DNA of 64,000 nt from Lethocerus indicus (GCA_019843655.1 JACDQD010000105.1:5456001-5520000), one strand, 5' to 3'; positions 24,366 to 38,200 are shown, counted from the first letter of the stretch. The notes: generated by a model from the letters alone, not told the origin. Numbers and translations: made by a program.

Positions 24366-26100
24366 ACCGGCAGAATTTTCACTACGTCGGTTTTTATAGC
24401 ACTTTATTATTATTATCAGAAGTGCAATTAATTGCCTAGGCATTTTCGATATTATTTTTTTGACAAGTAAAAACTTTCATGGCAAAGATCCGATTCCGCT
24501 TGTCGACTATCACTAGCACCATATATCGACCGTACATAATATCAGTGGAAATAATATCTCACTTCACTGATTCAGCACCGAGAATGGAAACTGATCCTTC
24601 GATCTTATCTAGCTTGTCAAAGGGAATTTCGAAATGTCTTTGGGGTGGTCTCCGTTTTCACAATTCGGTCTTGGACCTATCGATCGATATCGGTCAGAAA
24701 TAATGTGGATATCCATTTCGATCGAATGAAAACAAACCACGGAATTACTGTTCTCTTGTAGATACCTAAAAGTACACAGCAGTGGAGACATGACTTACAT
24801 TAGATAGATTCCATCCAAAGAGTAATGAATGCGATTGTTGTGTACAAAGCCTCATCAAAATGGTACGATAGAAATCGTAGATTTATAACATTACATAACG
24901 TGATGGTTAATTTAACTTGAGTAATTAGTCTCGAACACAAGACCACTGGAAGACGCCGTATTCTATCGTGCGGCAAAATATTAAACATTTATGAGTACCT
25001 TTTCACGTAGATGCGACATGTCATCAAGTGAAAGCGAGCCAACCTTAAAGGGCGCAAAAATGTCAAATATGTTAATATTTCTTTAAGCTCCGAAGACGAA
25101 ATATATGAATTATTCATAAGCTGGAAGCCGTTCAATTGCATTGGCATAAGATCACAGCCGAACAGATGGTCGATCACAATATAACGCCAGTGAGCGTTGG
25201 ATTTTTCAAGGTCAAAAATAAAACTGCACATACATTACATAAATACATGACATCCCACGTTGGGTGAAAGGAATACACACCCAGGTATGCGACCAAGTTT
25301 GGCACTGGCCGGAGCTTTCGAGTTCAAACCCAACACGACGGTGTATCCGCAGATTATTCTTTAAGGAATCGTATATCAGTGAGTCTAAAATATCCGTCAA
25401 GTGTGTGTCTGAAAAACCATTCTCGCTGATACGATTCTAATTCGAAAATATGACTTTAGTCCGAACTTATCGTGTCGCATTGGCTGACGAAAGGAGATGC
25501 GTTCGCTAACTCCTGAACATACTGACGTTATTCAACTAAAGATTTATTGGGCCCATTCCTCGAACGGGAAAGCATTTGTATTTTCGTATTACCAAGGTAA
25601 TGCGTTTAGCAAAGACGCCATAATTCTTCGAGGTGTAAGCAATCTATTCCGAGTCATTCTAAAAATGAAGTGTAAAAGGATCAACGCACCGGCCGCCGCT
25701 CAAAGATGTATTACGTTGAAGAATCTCGCTTAATGGAAACTTCTAAAATTGCACTGCAGTTTTCTCTCTCCTCCACTCCTCTCTAAATTCGTCTACTTCT
25801 ATTGTTTTTAAGCGTTAAGTGCATTCCACGGTCGATAAGTAAATTCGATGTGATCAAGCTTTTTCCATTCCCCCACACTATCTTTACATTCGGTGAAATA
25901 AATAACTTAAGAAAATATCCTATCTATCTAAATATAAGGGGAGATATAATATCCAAAACATTTATTTTGGGATCGAATATTTGTTTTAACTCATAAATGT
26001 GGTCGGTTCATAACAAATCGTGTCCGGCGTTTTGTGAAACACAACTGCGATAAATATTATAAATTAACAGCAATATCAACGCAAGTTCTTTTAGTATGTA
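24366..26100. other. Non-coding, AT-rich
   Basis: No recognisable gene. Contains the TATCGATCGATA palindrome listed separately and a pyrimidine-rich stretch at about 25757-25800. Confidence 0.55.
24678..24689. promoter_or_regulatory. TATCGATCGATA palindrome
   Basis: A 12-bp perfect palindrome flanked by GACC on the left and by TC then GGTC on the right, so the wider 22 bases are nearly symmetric. It contains CGATA on both strands, the core bound by the insect insulator factor BEAF-32 and by DREF. Only one 12-bp match, so chance is possible. Confidence 0.3.
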
Positions 26101-26510
26101 GATAGATTAATGGATGTCGGACGGCAGAAGCGTACATAATGAGTCAGGACGCAGGTTTTCGAATGACAAATTCCATTGGCATCGAGTTCTTCTCACAGGA
26201 GTCCACACCCTGTTTTTCCATTGGCCGTCTCTCATCCTCACCGTCCGCCCCTACAGTGTAAAATCCAATCTCCCGTCCTGTCAAACATCCCACATTATAA
26301 CATTTAGTTTCCCCTCGGCCCAACTAAGTCGTAATAAAACCTGTATTTTACAGCCGCATCGAGTTTTACTGGAGTTCTCATTACGATTATCGCCAGTTTG
26401 TACCAAAAGACTACGAGTATGTCTCCCGATATGGAGGACTCGGCCAGAGGAAATGGCAACGCCCCCACCAAATTTTCGTGGCTCAACTTCTCCCCTTAAA
26501 AACTGATGGC
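26101..26510. promoter_or_regulatory. GC-richer block with an AP-1 site
   Basis: TGAGTCA at 26140-26146 is a perfect AP-1 site. The + strand frame 26114-26506 (130 codons) resembles no known protein. Candidate regulatory block. Confidence 0.18.
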
Positions 26511-27980
26511 AAGTAAATATATCAGACGTATTGTATCATTTGGGGATACAAAGAACGATAAGGGAAATATGATCACTATAGTCATCTTCAATAGAGGCTT
26601 TGTTATAAAACTCGAATAGTTAATAATTCGGATAAATTATTCATTCCTAAAAAGAAATGAGCGATAGAGTGAGAGAGAATAGGGTAGGGCGGCGTGAGAA
26701 GGAGGGAGAGAGTGAATGAACCTGTGGCAATGAAGCCGCCACATTATGACTACTGTATTCGCCCGTGGGTCGTTTTCCGAACAATTCCCTCTATCAGTTT
26801 GTACAATGGAACAAATTTCCACGCGTTTACCAAACAAATAAGATTCCGCTTTAAATGTTTGCAAGGGAGAATGAATTGTTCATTTTATAAGAAAAATCAG
26901 GAATAAAGTGTTCCGATCTGTTTTGCGTTCCATCTCTCAGATTTTAGGAACACGTGTATGTTATTCTTCTCACAATCGTCATGAAATCGCTTAATATGCA
27001 TGGCATTTATATATGTTTTTTTCGTATAAGTAAAATATTTAATTTCCAACCGAGTTTATAAATAAAACATTGCTCTATTCATATTCCTTGAGTAGAGATA
27101 ACTCAATAATTATACTTCCTCACATCGCCCAAAAGCGTGCGTAAAATGTAAAATATTTATCTAATTGTTTGCAGTCGAAAAACTCCCGTTTACGCTGTTC
27201 CTGTAACTTAAATTACAAGAGTGGTCGAAACACGGCCGCTTGCGGGGAATCGACAGACTGTTCTTATTGAATGGACAATAAAAAGGGAGAGGAAAACGGG
27301 TAGTGAGTTGTGGAGGGGAAGGAGGGAGGTGTGTTCACGCTGTTAGAAAGGGAAAGTGAGCAGCCCCGCCCCCAACAACAAATCAGAGGAACCCACCATC
27401 GACATTTCCTTGTCCTAGCTCCTTTCCTCGACCACTTTCGTTTGAAACGCTCAGCTTAGAAACCCTTCACCTTGGCCACGGTCAAGCATATAAAGCGATC
27501 GACATAACTTATTTGAAATTGACCGAATGTTCTGCGCCATGAGCAAACCACAGTAGCAACTTGGGGAATAATAAGATATATAAGGTCATAATATTGAATT
27601 ATTTAATATTACATAAGTCTAATTATTTTCATTTTTAATTATAATACTTTGCACAATTTTGTAACGGCTAACAATATTGTTTTTAGTTTCTGCTATGTAA
27701 TTCGGCTTGTGAGTACATTTTGACCACGGATGGTGAGGTACATTTTAGACTCCTATTTATATTCAAGAGTTCAAGGGAGTTGCAATGTCATACCATATTT
27801 ACGAGATATATCTTAATCGATGAACGTACATTTTACATCCTTGAATCACAGCTATCATTTTGAAAGGAATGATTCACGCGGGTCCTGTTTAACTACTTCA
27901 GCGGACCAAATACGTGTGGACATCTGAGAAAAAGATCAGTAACCACCGACAGGGACATAAACACGGCCAAACGGTCCCAA
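26511..27980. other. Non-coding, with two purine-rich tracts
   Basis: Purine-rich on the + strand at 26649-26720 and 27287-27330. The patch around 27200-27480 is GC-richer. The rest is AT-rich with nothing recognisable. Confidence 0.5.
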
Positions 27981-28440
27981 TCCCCACATCGGTTCTACTA
28001 ATGGGCTAAGTTCAAGGGGAAATGTCTGAAAGGTGGATAGGTGGGCGTAGGCCTTGTCAGTGGTCCGCCCTTGGGGCTGAAGGGGGGCGCTAGACCGATA
28101 AGGACAGGGCAAAAAGCGGATTCAAGAATTGTTTTCGGGAACTCCAAAAAAATACTGGGGGTCCACAAGACCTGGTGCCGGTACGGGAGGAATAAAATCA
28201 AACGCCCCTGTCCCAGAGCCTGATGTACGGTAATGGGGTCCACCGCCGGCAGTGGGACCTATTAAAAATTTATCGCACGTCCTTTTCGTCCGGCCCTGCC
28301 AAAACCGAGGTCCTTAACGACCGTCGAAATGGTTTTATGAGGTTATTTGCGAAAATAGAATTGCCGAGGAACAAAAAAAATCTTAACGAGACTGCAGCTT
28401 TAGTGACCGCGCTGAGACGACTTTCACCGCATTAATATCG
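27981..28440. other. GC-rich block
   Basis: G-rich on the + strand near 28070-28160. Overlapping frames on both strands show no known domain. Candidate regulatory block by composition. Confidence 0.15.
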
Positions 28441-29205
28441 CTGTATTCCCAGATATAAAAGCTTCGTAGAATCAATTTATACGGTATATTAAGAAATAAT
28501 TTTACAACATGAAATTCAATATGAAATCAAAAACTGATCTTAAATGGAATCCTTCATGCTAGATTTTCCTACAAAGGTTTACTATTTAAAGTAAAATTTT
28601 ATTTATTCAATTTAAGAAATAATTTAAGACCAGTAATGGTTTTAACAAAAACGAAATTTACACAAAATTAGATCGACGAAAAAAAGAACACGTCAATGAG
28701 GTATAAGAATCTATATTTACAGACCGGTATCACAAAAGAATGTCGTCGTAACAGTAAATAAATCTATTATTTAGAAATATCTGTCGATTGACTCCATGGA
28801 AGTGCAGGAGGAAAACCGTGAATGAATTCATTCAACTTTCGGGGAATCGCGAAATTGATATTAGTTATTCAACATCCTTTATTTACGTCATAAGGACATT
28901 ATCAATTAGTTTTATTCGTGAAACAAATTTTAATTCGCTATTTTCAAGACTATAAACTCGAATGTTAAAATTGGCTCATGCGTTTCCGGTACTGAAACGA
29001 TTAATCACTCATAATATACGACCTTAGATGGCACTGCTGACGATATTACGAATTAACAGGAAAACTGGAACTATCTGAAATTTGTGTGAAATGATAAGAT
29101 ACCCAAAGGAAAGGTAAGATTGATCTAATGATTGTTTTGGCTTAACTCTTCTAAAGGCTAAATGGGTGAGGCCCATATTGTCGAATTTCATTTTATCAGA
29201 TTAGA
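28441..29205. other. Non-coding, AT-rich
   Basis: Nothing recognisable. Confidence 0.6.
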
Positions 29206-29500
29206 CATTTCGCACGCCACCTCCCCCCCCACCCCGCCAACCGTCCGGAGTATGTAGGATATTTTTTGAAGGTCAATTCAGTTTTCAGTGTCAATGAACT
29301 GCGTATGACGTCAGGGCGTGTGATAAAATTCCACCGACCGCACGCCCCTATCCCTCAAGCTTCCTCTGTCTGCTGCTCGGTCTCCTGTCCTCATCTCTCG
29401 TCCTTTATCCACCAGACCGAACCGAACAATGCATGCCCAAAGCAATTAGCGATGGGAAACAGTAAATGTCTAACTGACACCATTAAATGAACGGGAGTTA
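29206..29500. promoter_or_regulatory. GC-rich block with a perfect CRE
   Basis: A C-rich run (about 29219-29240) is followed by TGACGTCA at 29306-29313. This is the third exact CRE of the window, again inside a GC-rich block. The 74-codon frame is unfamiliar. Confidence 0.22.
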
Positions 29501-32055
29501 ACGCTTCGTTCACAGTAGACCTATTTCTTCAGCCGTATATAGATTAGAATCTTCGCACTATTATTTTGTCGTAAAAGTACTTCATTATTTTACCATAATT
29601 GGGCTATTAATAATGACATTATCATTTTAAAAACAATCATAATTTCGTCGGGTATTTTTTATTTTATTCCCGCAGTTTCTTTCATTCAGTGCAACACGCC
29701 ACTTAACGTAAGGAGGCGTTATTATTTAACAGTTCGGTTATTCGGAAGGAATAATAGCCGGTATCACTCTGGCATCAAACCGATAAAAATAATGGTAATT
29801 GAATATCTTATCTTTAGATTTCACATATGGATATGAAATGACGAGGAAAATTAACATCTATTTAGCAATTTGGAACAGTAATAGAACAATAGCCCCACAT
29901 TGCACATGAAGAAACTAAAAGTCTGACACTACCTAATGTCTGTTTCGGAATAAGCTTCCGGATGCCTAATCAGAATCCTGCAGGCACCTATATTACAAGT
30001 TTCCGAACAAATCAATATTGGTGTGGGCCACGATCCAGGATCATCAAGTGCTTTTTTCCCCCTTTCTCCCATCGGGACGCCTCACGGTAGGAGGCCGTGG
30101 GCGCGGCCAACAAACAATTACTCCTTTCGTATCCCCCTTTGTTTATTTCTTGTTTTATACCCTTCCGACCATTCCGCTTCGGCGACGAACGAGAGCCGGT
30201 AACGATTGCCGACTGTCAGTAACAAATCGGCCGCATTAACTACACTCGGTCCCTGCATAACCGACCGCTATTAACTGCCCTACGTGTCCGAACGCTGTTC
30301 TGCTCTTATTGTTTTCTCGTACGGATATTTTTGTTTCACGTTTTGTTTCTCTCGGGTGTAATTAGAATTTCTTTTTTCATTCCTCTATGTCTACCGATTC
30401 TCGTGAGGGCGCGGCGGGCCTGTAGTATTTGGCGGATGGAATGCCGGTTTCTGCAGCCTCCTTTGAGGAAACTATTACGCAGGAATAATATCTCGATTCC
30501 ACTCCGAATCATAAAGCCGAAAGACAACTGAAAACCCTTCAAATAATTAATACACTGTAGTTCGTAACAACAACTTTCCGGAAGTTTGTTCTTACGGCGA
30601 CTTCCCTATTTGAAATATTTCTCCTTGTCATTGTCGCATTAAAATACTATTGCACGTCAATTACTGCTATTATACCTTCAAAGAACGCTATGAATGTAAT
30701 ATCATATCTTTACTCGTTATAATATGCCCACTTTTTTCGTATTACTGTATTCGTATTTAAAATATAGACTCTTAAGAATATAATATTACAATTGATGGAG
30801 ATATTTACACAGAGATTAATGTCTGAAATAATTCTAACACGAAATGAGTAAAACATGGTTATTCTTCGTGAATATCTCTACAAAAAAATCAACAGAAAAG
30901 CAGCCATTAAAACCGGAAGCCAGTTGATGCGATAAGAGGGAGTCCACTGTTGGACTGAAAGTACTTACAATAATTTCGAGCTGCATATTTTAAGACAATT
31001 TTCGACCCGCCAATTATATTGTCTTAAAGCTATAAGGTTATATTTAAATGGCCCTTGTTTAAAAGGTTCATACCAAAAGGGAAAATACGGTTATATACCT
31101 ACCAAAGTAAAGAGTACGGAGAATTAAGCAGCACCAATGACCCTCAACTAAGGACAACGCCCACTTTTGAACAAAAAAACCACCGTCCATAAATTATACA
31201 CGGTGGATTAAAACTGAAAGTGAGAGAGAAAGATATATACAATAATACATTATGAAAACGGCGAACGAAAGAGAGAGAAAAAAAGGAAGGGATGAAGAAA
31301 TATCAAACCCATTAGGGCCCTGTTTAACAGGAGGGGAATAATCAATCACATCATCACAGAGATTGAACAGCAACGCCCATAAATAACTAACGCAAACCCC
31401 GAACGAGTTACCGTCGTTTACCGGGGAGGTATGCAAATTCGTCTTACGGAGAACACAGGCCCCAGAGGGGGTCAGTACTGCATAATGCCCACCTGGCATT
31501 TCTTATAACCTCCGCTTGCAAATTTCCTATCAAGCATTGAAGCGAATTCGCCTGTATTAAATAGAAATTGTCTTTCTTGATATTTAAAAAAATGCGGAAC
31601 TAAAGCTACTGTCTTCCAGGTCATATTCCACCCTCTGGGGGCGATGTTCCAGTATGAGAATGACGTAATTTTTACCCGGAACAACAAAACGGTTCACAAT
31701 TTTCTAACATTCATGTCTTTCGTCTTTCCTTATCCAGAACAAATTGCCTGAAGTGCAGAAAATTCTATCGCTGAAATTTTATACATTATTTTTAATAACC
31801 GTTACTGACTAAATTTAATGTACTACATATTTTAATTCTTAAAGGTTATTGCGATGTATTAATGTACAGTCAAGTGCATAAAATAGGGATAAATTCAAAA
31901 ATTGCATAATTAATTACCATTCTTGCATGGGACGGAGAATTAATGCGAACATTAAATATTCCCAAATATGCGGCCACAAGGTTATGCGAAGGGGAATGTG
32001 ACAAAAATAAGTTATTTCAACTGAAGTTTCATAAAAGATGTTTCGTTTTTTTCCA
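29501..32055. other. Non-coding background with CpG patches
   Basis: CpG-rich patches at about 30020-30540 and 31300-31460, and a purine run at 31256-31300. Frames overlap on both strands without recognisable content. Confidence 0.5.
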
Positions 32056-32470
32056 AAGCTCAGTCCGAAATGACTCAGCGGAGGAATTTCTGGTTTGTGG
32101 AAGTTGCAGTTGGGAGGGACGCGAAACCGCGGGTGCCCGGGGGAAGGGTTTCCGACGTTTTTCACGGGTCGCTCAGAAGAGGCTTTCAGAATAAATGGGG
32201 CATATAAACCGGCGGTAAAGGACTAACGGTCGGCTGAGGCGGCCCGTTACCCCGGCGGACGTCCACTGAATATCGCCCCGCGCTCAACCCCCACAAATGC
32301 GTCACTCTGTTTTGTTTTTGCCCCAGTCCCTTCCCCCGGCTTCTTTGTTTTATCCCGTTAACTCCGAAGGCAGGGAGAATATGACGAATCGACGGCTCTA
32401 ATAGGCGCCCTGGCACGGTAGAATGCTTCCAAATGGTTCGAGGCCGATACCGGGGTTTCAACTTCAATCA
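32056..32470. other. CpG-rich block
   Basis: GC-rich with CCGCGG-like and CCCGGG motifs. The minus-strand frame 32186-32467 (93 codons) is basic and Gly/Arg-rich but unfamiliar. Confidence 0.15.
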
Positions 32471-33475
32471 ATTGTTAATTCCTCCAAGGACGAATAGGAA
32501 AATCACCGTGCTCACAAATACTGTGTACACTGTACGCTTAATAATAACTCCGCGACAGTCTAATTATTTATTTATTTATCTTAATTATTAACTACATTGC
32601 GCAATCAAATGTATACTCTTCTGTAGGGCACATTGCTTGGTATTATACTGCCGTACACAAAATAAAACGACCCTCAATGGCCCAACTTCTTTGTGAAACA
32701 GCACCATTTTCTCCATTTAAAATTAATAATGAACTCCAAAAAGTACAAAAGTTTCCTATTGTCCCGCTACCTATTCTTCCATTCGAAAATTAAACAAACA
32801 TTGTCCCGATGATAAAAATATACGAACCATTCGATATCAGGAGGTAATCGGTATTCGAGTTTATTTTTACTTTCTGGAAAAAAATATAGAATTTTCAACA
32901 TTGTTGGTTTTGAAGTTTTGAAGATATACTAAAAGGTTTTTAGTATATCTAGGCCCAAATGATCTATCGTAACTTCATTAGAAGTCTGTTATAATACATT
33001 AAAATTAAACTTGCAATATACGCAGCTTAAAATTACTCGTTGACATATCCGGGTGGATATTAGGAATTGATTAGTCAGACTGTCCGTCGAGGTAAGGTTA
33101 ACGGGACGGCCATGGAATTCCTTCCATCACCAGTGAAAGGGAAAGCAAGTTCTAGCCTGGTTAAGTCTGCATTTCGATTTGCTTCCTCGTTCGATCACTA
33201 GAATGGCGATCATACTAAAAATAAACTGCAGCTATTACAGTAATTGAAGGGAACATGAAATGCGCTCTCGGCGAGAATAATTTTCAGTGTAATACGCGTC
33301 GAGAGTAAATTTATGTTCAAAGATGTTGGAGAGGTCTTACTGGTTTAGCCTACTTCTAAATCGTCACATTAATACACTACCCACGGGTATTCACTTTCCC
33401 CGACTATTCAATAGATAGAACTAGTGATACGTACGAACTAAGACAAATAACGGTCGCTCAATTAAGTCCACATTA
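32471..33475. other. Non-coding, AT-rich
   Basis: Holds the 13-bp hairpin listed separately and, just before it, a tandem TTTTGAAG pair. Nothing else recognisable. Confidence 0.55.
32922..32950. repeat. 13-bp perfect stem with 3-base loop
   Basis: AGATATACTAAAA (32922-32934) pairs fully with TTTTAGTATATCT (32938-32950). It would fold tightly as DNA or RNA. The tri-loop and short stem argue against a miRNA. Confidence 0.8.
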
Positions 33476-33665
33476 TATTATTAGCGGCCGAGGACCGCTT
33501 CCATGGGCCCCCGAATGTACCCGACGCGGTCGGCTCCTCAAATTCAGACACTTTCGCTTTCGCCGCTCGTTCCGTTGGCAGCCTGTTTTTTCCGTCTCGA
33601 TACGCATTATAAAGGAGAAATCTGAGCCTGGAAGGTGTATCACCCTGACGTGACTAAGCGAAACT
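33476..33665. other. CpG-rich block with TATAAA
   Basis: Contains AGCGGCCG and a TATAAAGG (33608-33615). The expected initiator position has no good match. Weak promoter candidate. Confidence 0.15.
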
Positions 33666-34020
33666 AGGCCGTCATCGTCAAAATCCTACACTCTTTCTAT
33701 AAGCTTTCTTAATATGAGCGTACGGCATGTCTGTCCAAAGCGTCGAAGGACACTGGTAACTATTATGGAATACCAAATTTTTCTGTTGATTCTACAATAC
33801 CAGTTCTTAGAAGTACGTATCGCACTTGTTTAAAAAAAGAGTGGAATTTCTAAAATATTGCAATATTAAGATTCCTAACTTGAACATAAATATTAGCTTA
33901 CAACCATATTGTACACCCCAGTGCACCAAGGTGCACCCTAAAGAAGCGATCAAACAGACTAAGAAACGACAACTTTCCAATTACTTTAATTACTTTTGAT
34001 CGTACATTCCACTTCAGTAG
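33666..34020. other. AT-rich spacer with GTGCACC inverted repeat
   Basis: GTGCACC (33921-33927) and GGTGCAC (33930-33936) form a perfect 7-bp inverted repeat with a 2-base spacer. It could be a dimer site; otherwise nothing. Confidence 0.5.
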
Positions 34021-34570
34021 GAACTGGTGGCGGACGTCTCCCGGCGGTGCCTACGACTTAGGGCAATGCAATATTTATAGCCAACCCAAAAATGTTTTTT
34101 CTTCGCGCCGAAACTCGCCGCATTTCAGGAATGTTCTGGAAGAGCCCGGTCAGGGGGCAACGGCCCTTCCAGGAGGAAGGCCAGTGACGGGAGGCGCAAA
34201 CGCACGAGCCAGAGAAAAAGAGAAAGAGGGAAAGAGGATGGTATGGAGAGGGAAACAGAGGGACAGGGAAGGAAGCAGAGGGAGAGAGGTGCCGCTAACT
34301 GGGGCCGCCGCTATAACAAGAAGAAAAAGGAAAATAAAAGAAAATATGAGAGAGGTCGCCTGGCTAACACTCGCACACGCTCCTACTCCCAGTGCAGATG
34401 TTTACTACTAGTCTTTAGCTTCGCCTCCTCCTCTTACCGCTACTTATTACCGTGGAGGGAAGGGCCCACTTTAGCGGCTACTTACTTCGCAAACTACGTA
34501 TTTTCCAATTACTTCATTTCCAATCACACGAAAGACCGAAACGAAGCCCCGTCCGATTATATGCGCTAAA
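34021..34570. other. GC-rich block with a polypurine tract
   Basis: Purine-rich on the + strand at about 34196-34355, following CpG-rich sequence. The frames 34184-34411 and 34243-34569 are Arg/Lys/Glu-rich because of the purine bias and are not convincing genes. Confidence 0.45.
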
Positions 34571-37080
34571 TACGTACTGGGGTCTATCACTCAAACAGAT
34601 AGTTTAAAGAAGGGACTGGGAATAGTTTCATGCATTTCTGGGAAGATAAGGGGGAGAGATTCGCAATATCATCTCAGATGTACCGTCCTACGCACGGCAA
34701 CAGTGCAGGGATAGTGGCAGAGCTGATAGGTGTCTGCATCCTGCAGTATCGGTGTACTTAACTATTATTTCGTACTGCTGAAATACTATAAAAACCGGTT
34801 TAGAATATGATCGAAGAAGCGAGAGGATATAGAAAATCACACGCGTGATGATATGGAGTACGTATTAATCAGCCAATTTAACTTTTTCCCCAGGCAACAC
34901 CCATTGAAAACGAAGAGTACAGTCAAAGAAAGGTATCTCATTTCCCCTTGTCGCACAACGACCATCTTGGACGGAGACAGCTTTGAATTCAAACGCCGCC
35001 TCAAGAAATACAGGCCGCGAAAAGTAACGATCGTCGGAATCGAAAGTGAAACGAACTGAAAGAGAAACGAGATTTTTGCCCGGGGCGAAACAACTTCTAC
35101 GCGAGCTCAAGGGAAGAGATAACATCGGAGGACAAGAAACCAGTTAGATGTATAAGTTCAAATGTTAAATTGCACTCTGTTCCTCAGAGTTTTAACCGAC
35201 TGGCAGTCGGATACCTTAATGAAAATAATCGCAGACAAGCAACAGGTTTCATGCACGAAACAAACAGAACCGCTCTGGGAAATCATCGGAATTTGAGCTG
35301 GTGTGTACACAACTCTTTCTCCCTGTACAGCCCCTCTATATTTTGTCACAAATTAGGTTGGACTATGCGGGTGGCAAATGGCAAATTGTAAAACAATATT
35401 AAAGTGAAATCGACCCTGTTCTCGAAATGTGAGAAAGTAAACAGACAATAGGTCAGATCATACACTGCTTCCTATGGCCAGTATTGCATATTGCAATAAT
35501 TAGCTCAAAATATTTTGACCCCTATTCGTTTGTTCCTTAGGTAAAAAACGAGACTAGATTTAGAAACTGGCGACAAAGGGCGAATTTCCAATACGGTCGA
35601 GCGCCATTATTTTTTGTCTTCTCCTAATGAGGGTGTAGGATGGCCACTTTCTAATCGCGGCGGGAGACGGGAGCGAAGATTATCCGGACGATGTGACTTG
35701 GGAGTAAGGACTCGGGGCTTCGATGCCACCAGGGACAGAGGTGAATTTAAAATACTCCTATTAACATATCAATTAGAGAGACTGTACGACGGTTGGAGGT
35801 CGCGAGGTCCTCCAAGAAGGATACGGTTCGCTTCCGCCTAACAGTCGACGGGCACTATCGACCTCTAAATAACCCTCTACTTATCGATTATTTCTTAATG
35901 CAGCACCTGTCAACTAGATAAAAACTATTTATTTGGTACACATTCTACTCAACCATTATTAGTAGTATTATTATCAATATACGTGCATGTATTAATACAA
36001 TCAACAACTATCTTCGCAAATTAAATGTTGTTATAATATGGCTTCTTCGTAAATAAAACGTAGACACAAATTATTAACGAGCTATCTCAAATAGTTTCCC
36101 AGATTTAAGAAGCAATAAATTTGGGACAGGTACCAGTTCTTAAATTCGATCTCTTATACCTGACGTTTTATTCGGCACTAATTTATAATTGTTATTGCCC
36201 ACATATATCAAAAGTAGAACACGAAACTGCTCTGTACCGTAGATCCGCCACTTTCCCCTAGGATATTTGTATGCAAAATGTCATTCTTCTTTAACCTAAA
36301 CCATAACACTAGTTCAGGATAACAATCTGTCAGGAAATAAATATAGAACACGCAAATAAAACTAATAAATTTCGGCTTTCCTTTAATAACTAATGGACGA
36401 AAACCCTTAAAGGGGAGAAAACGGAGAGCTGAAACGGCAATTAGGTGTCCCGTTGACCCAGAAACAAGATCCCGCCTACCCGCCGACAGTTATTAAATTT
36501 TGAATGAAAAAATAAATAAATAAAGTTCGGCTTCCAAATAAATTCTCGCCCGGTCCTCAAATCTTGATTTAAAAAGAGACCATTTTAAATGGCGATAAAC
36601 AAACATAAACGCCAGCCTGGGGGAGGATCGGATTAGCATAATAGCGTCATTAGGTTAGAGCGGGCAGAGCGCAACTTGAGCTCGTGGCCGGCCCGACCTA
36701 TTATAACTCACATTTTAACAACTCCAAAGATACTACCAGCCAATTTCAGAATCAATTTGCTATCAGATAACGGCCGAAAAGATAGCGGTCACTTAAGTAA
36801 CAAACGGCGTTCCAACTACCTGCCGAATTCTGAAAGTCTTCAAAAACGTACAGCACGGATATCTCAAGTATCGCGAGTCTTATCTAGGTTAGGACACCGA
36901 CAAACACATATGTATATAATGTGGTAGCTGCTACGTTTTATTATAGGTTTATTAGTAATAATGTAGTAATTTCACATAAGGATCTTCTTTCTTGTGAAGT
37001 AAAGAGCATATTTCGCACGTTTACCTTTAACGGTATGTTGCCCAAAAATATACTCAAATTTCGTAATGTAAGAACGCGCG
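34571..37080. other. Non-coding background with CpG patches
   Basis: CpG-richer patches at about 34960-35130, 35600-35840 and 36400-36900. A 7-bp inverted repeat TATTGCA/TGCAATA lies near 35485-35501 and resembles C/EBP half-sites. No gene recognised. Confidence 0.45.
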
Positions 37081-37630
37081 CGTGAACATTGAACGTGAAG
37101 AGAGAAGAGATTGAAGAATAAGGGAGTGAGAAAGAGAGAGAATAGAATTCGGTCTCTCGATATAAAGGTTAAACTGACGGCAATGAAATTCGTCTCTGGC
37201 TGAAGGACGAACGAATTAGGAATGAATAAACATTATACGTTTGCCCCGGTGCAATAACTCAGTCCTATAATCATTTCTAATCGTTTCTAATCATTTCTAA
37301 CCAGCGGTTGTCTCCGCCGCCGGGACCACCGCCTTTGGTATTAGGAGGCGTAAAATCGCCTGTTATAGTTACCGCTTTCCAAAAACGCTTTGAGCCCGGC
37401 ACAATTTTTTGTGGGTGAAATTCACTTTCGACAAGTGTCCGTGGGAGGAAAAAATGCAACGGGGAGGCATAAAAATGTGGATTGCCCCATCCGAACCGAC
37501 GGCCCACGTGTGCCGTTACGCCGGCTCGATGTGAAATCGTGGGTTGGCATTTTTTGCGAGGACCTTCTCTCAATGAACGGCCTACCTCCTACACTGGACA
37601 AGCGTTACAAATACCTCTCACAGAAACAAT
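37081..37630. other. Purine run, 10-bp tandem repeat and CpG block
   Basis: Purine-rich at 37096-37145. Three tandem copies of a 10-bp unit, AATCATTTCT / AATCGTTTCT / AATCATTTCT, occupy 37269-37298. CpG-rich sequence follows to about 37590. The minus-strand frame 37277-37573 is unfamiliar. Confidence 0.5.
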
Positions 37631-38200
37631 TATAATTATCTGTCCATACAAATCTGAAGGAAAACTCAAGATAAAATCGCAACTCTCAGAACTTCGAGTC
37701 CCTAAGTTCCGAAACGAGAATGAGTATTAACCGAAATGGTAATATTTTTAGCAATATCCCCCTTATATAAAGCGATGAAAGGAAAATAATAAGGATGACT
37801 TAATAAGGAATAATTCGGTATAAGTGCAAACAAAAACATAAGTTGACAATAAAAGAAAATAAGAAGAAAGTAATTGAAAAAATAATGCCGGAGAGCTCAA
37901 TGAGGTAATATATCAGAAGTTACAAATTTCACGATTGATAGGTACAAATTAAGAGAAAAAGAGAAGGAAATCATAAATGGGTGTTTAAACGGGAGTGGAA
38001 CGTAGCATTTTTTAGGGGACCGGCTGTAGACGCCATTAATTTTCGCATTCTTTTTTTACTTTCCCCCAAATAACCTGTTTGTGCAATTTTTTTTCACCAA
38101 CTCCACCGATAGACTGAAGTGGGTTTTTAAACGAGCCCACCGTAGAAACTAATGTCAGACGATACAAGAGGCCCTGTTAGTGTGTTAAGTGGACAACCTC
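37631..38200. other. Non-coding, AT-rich
   Basis: Nothing recognisable. Confidence 0.6.
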
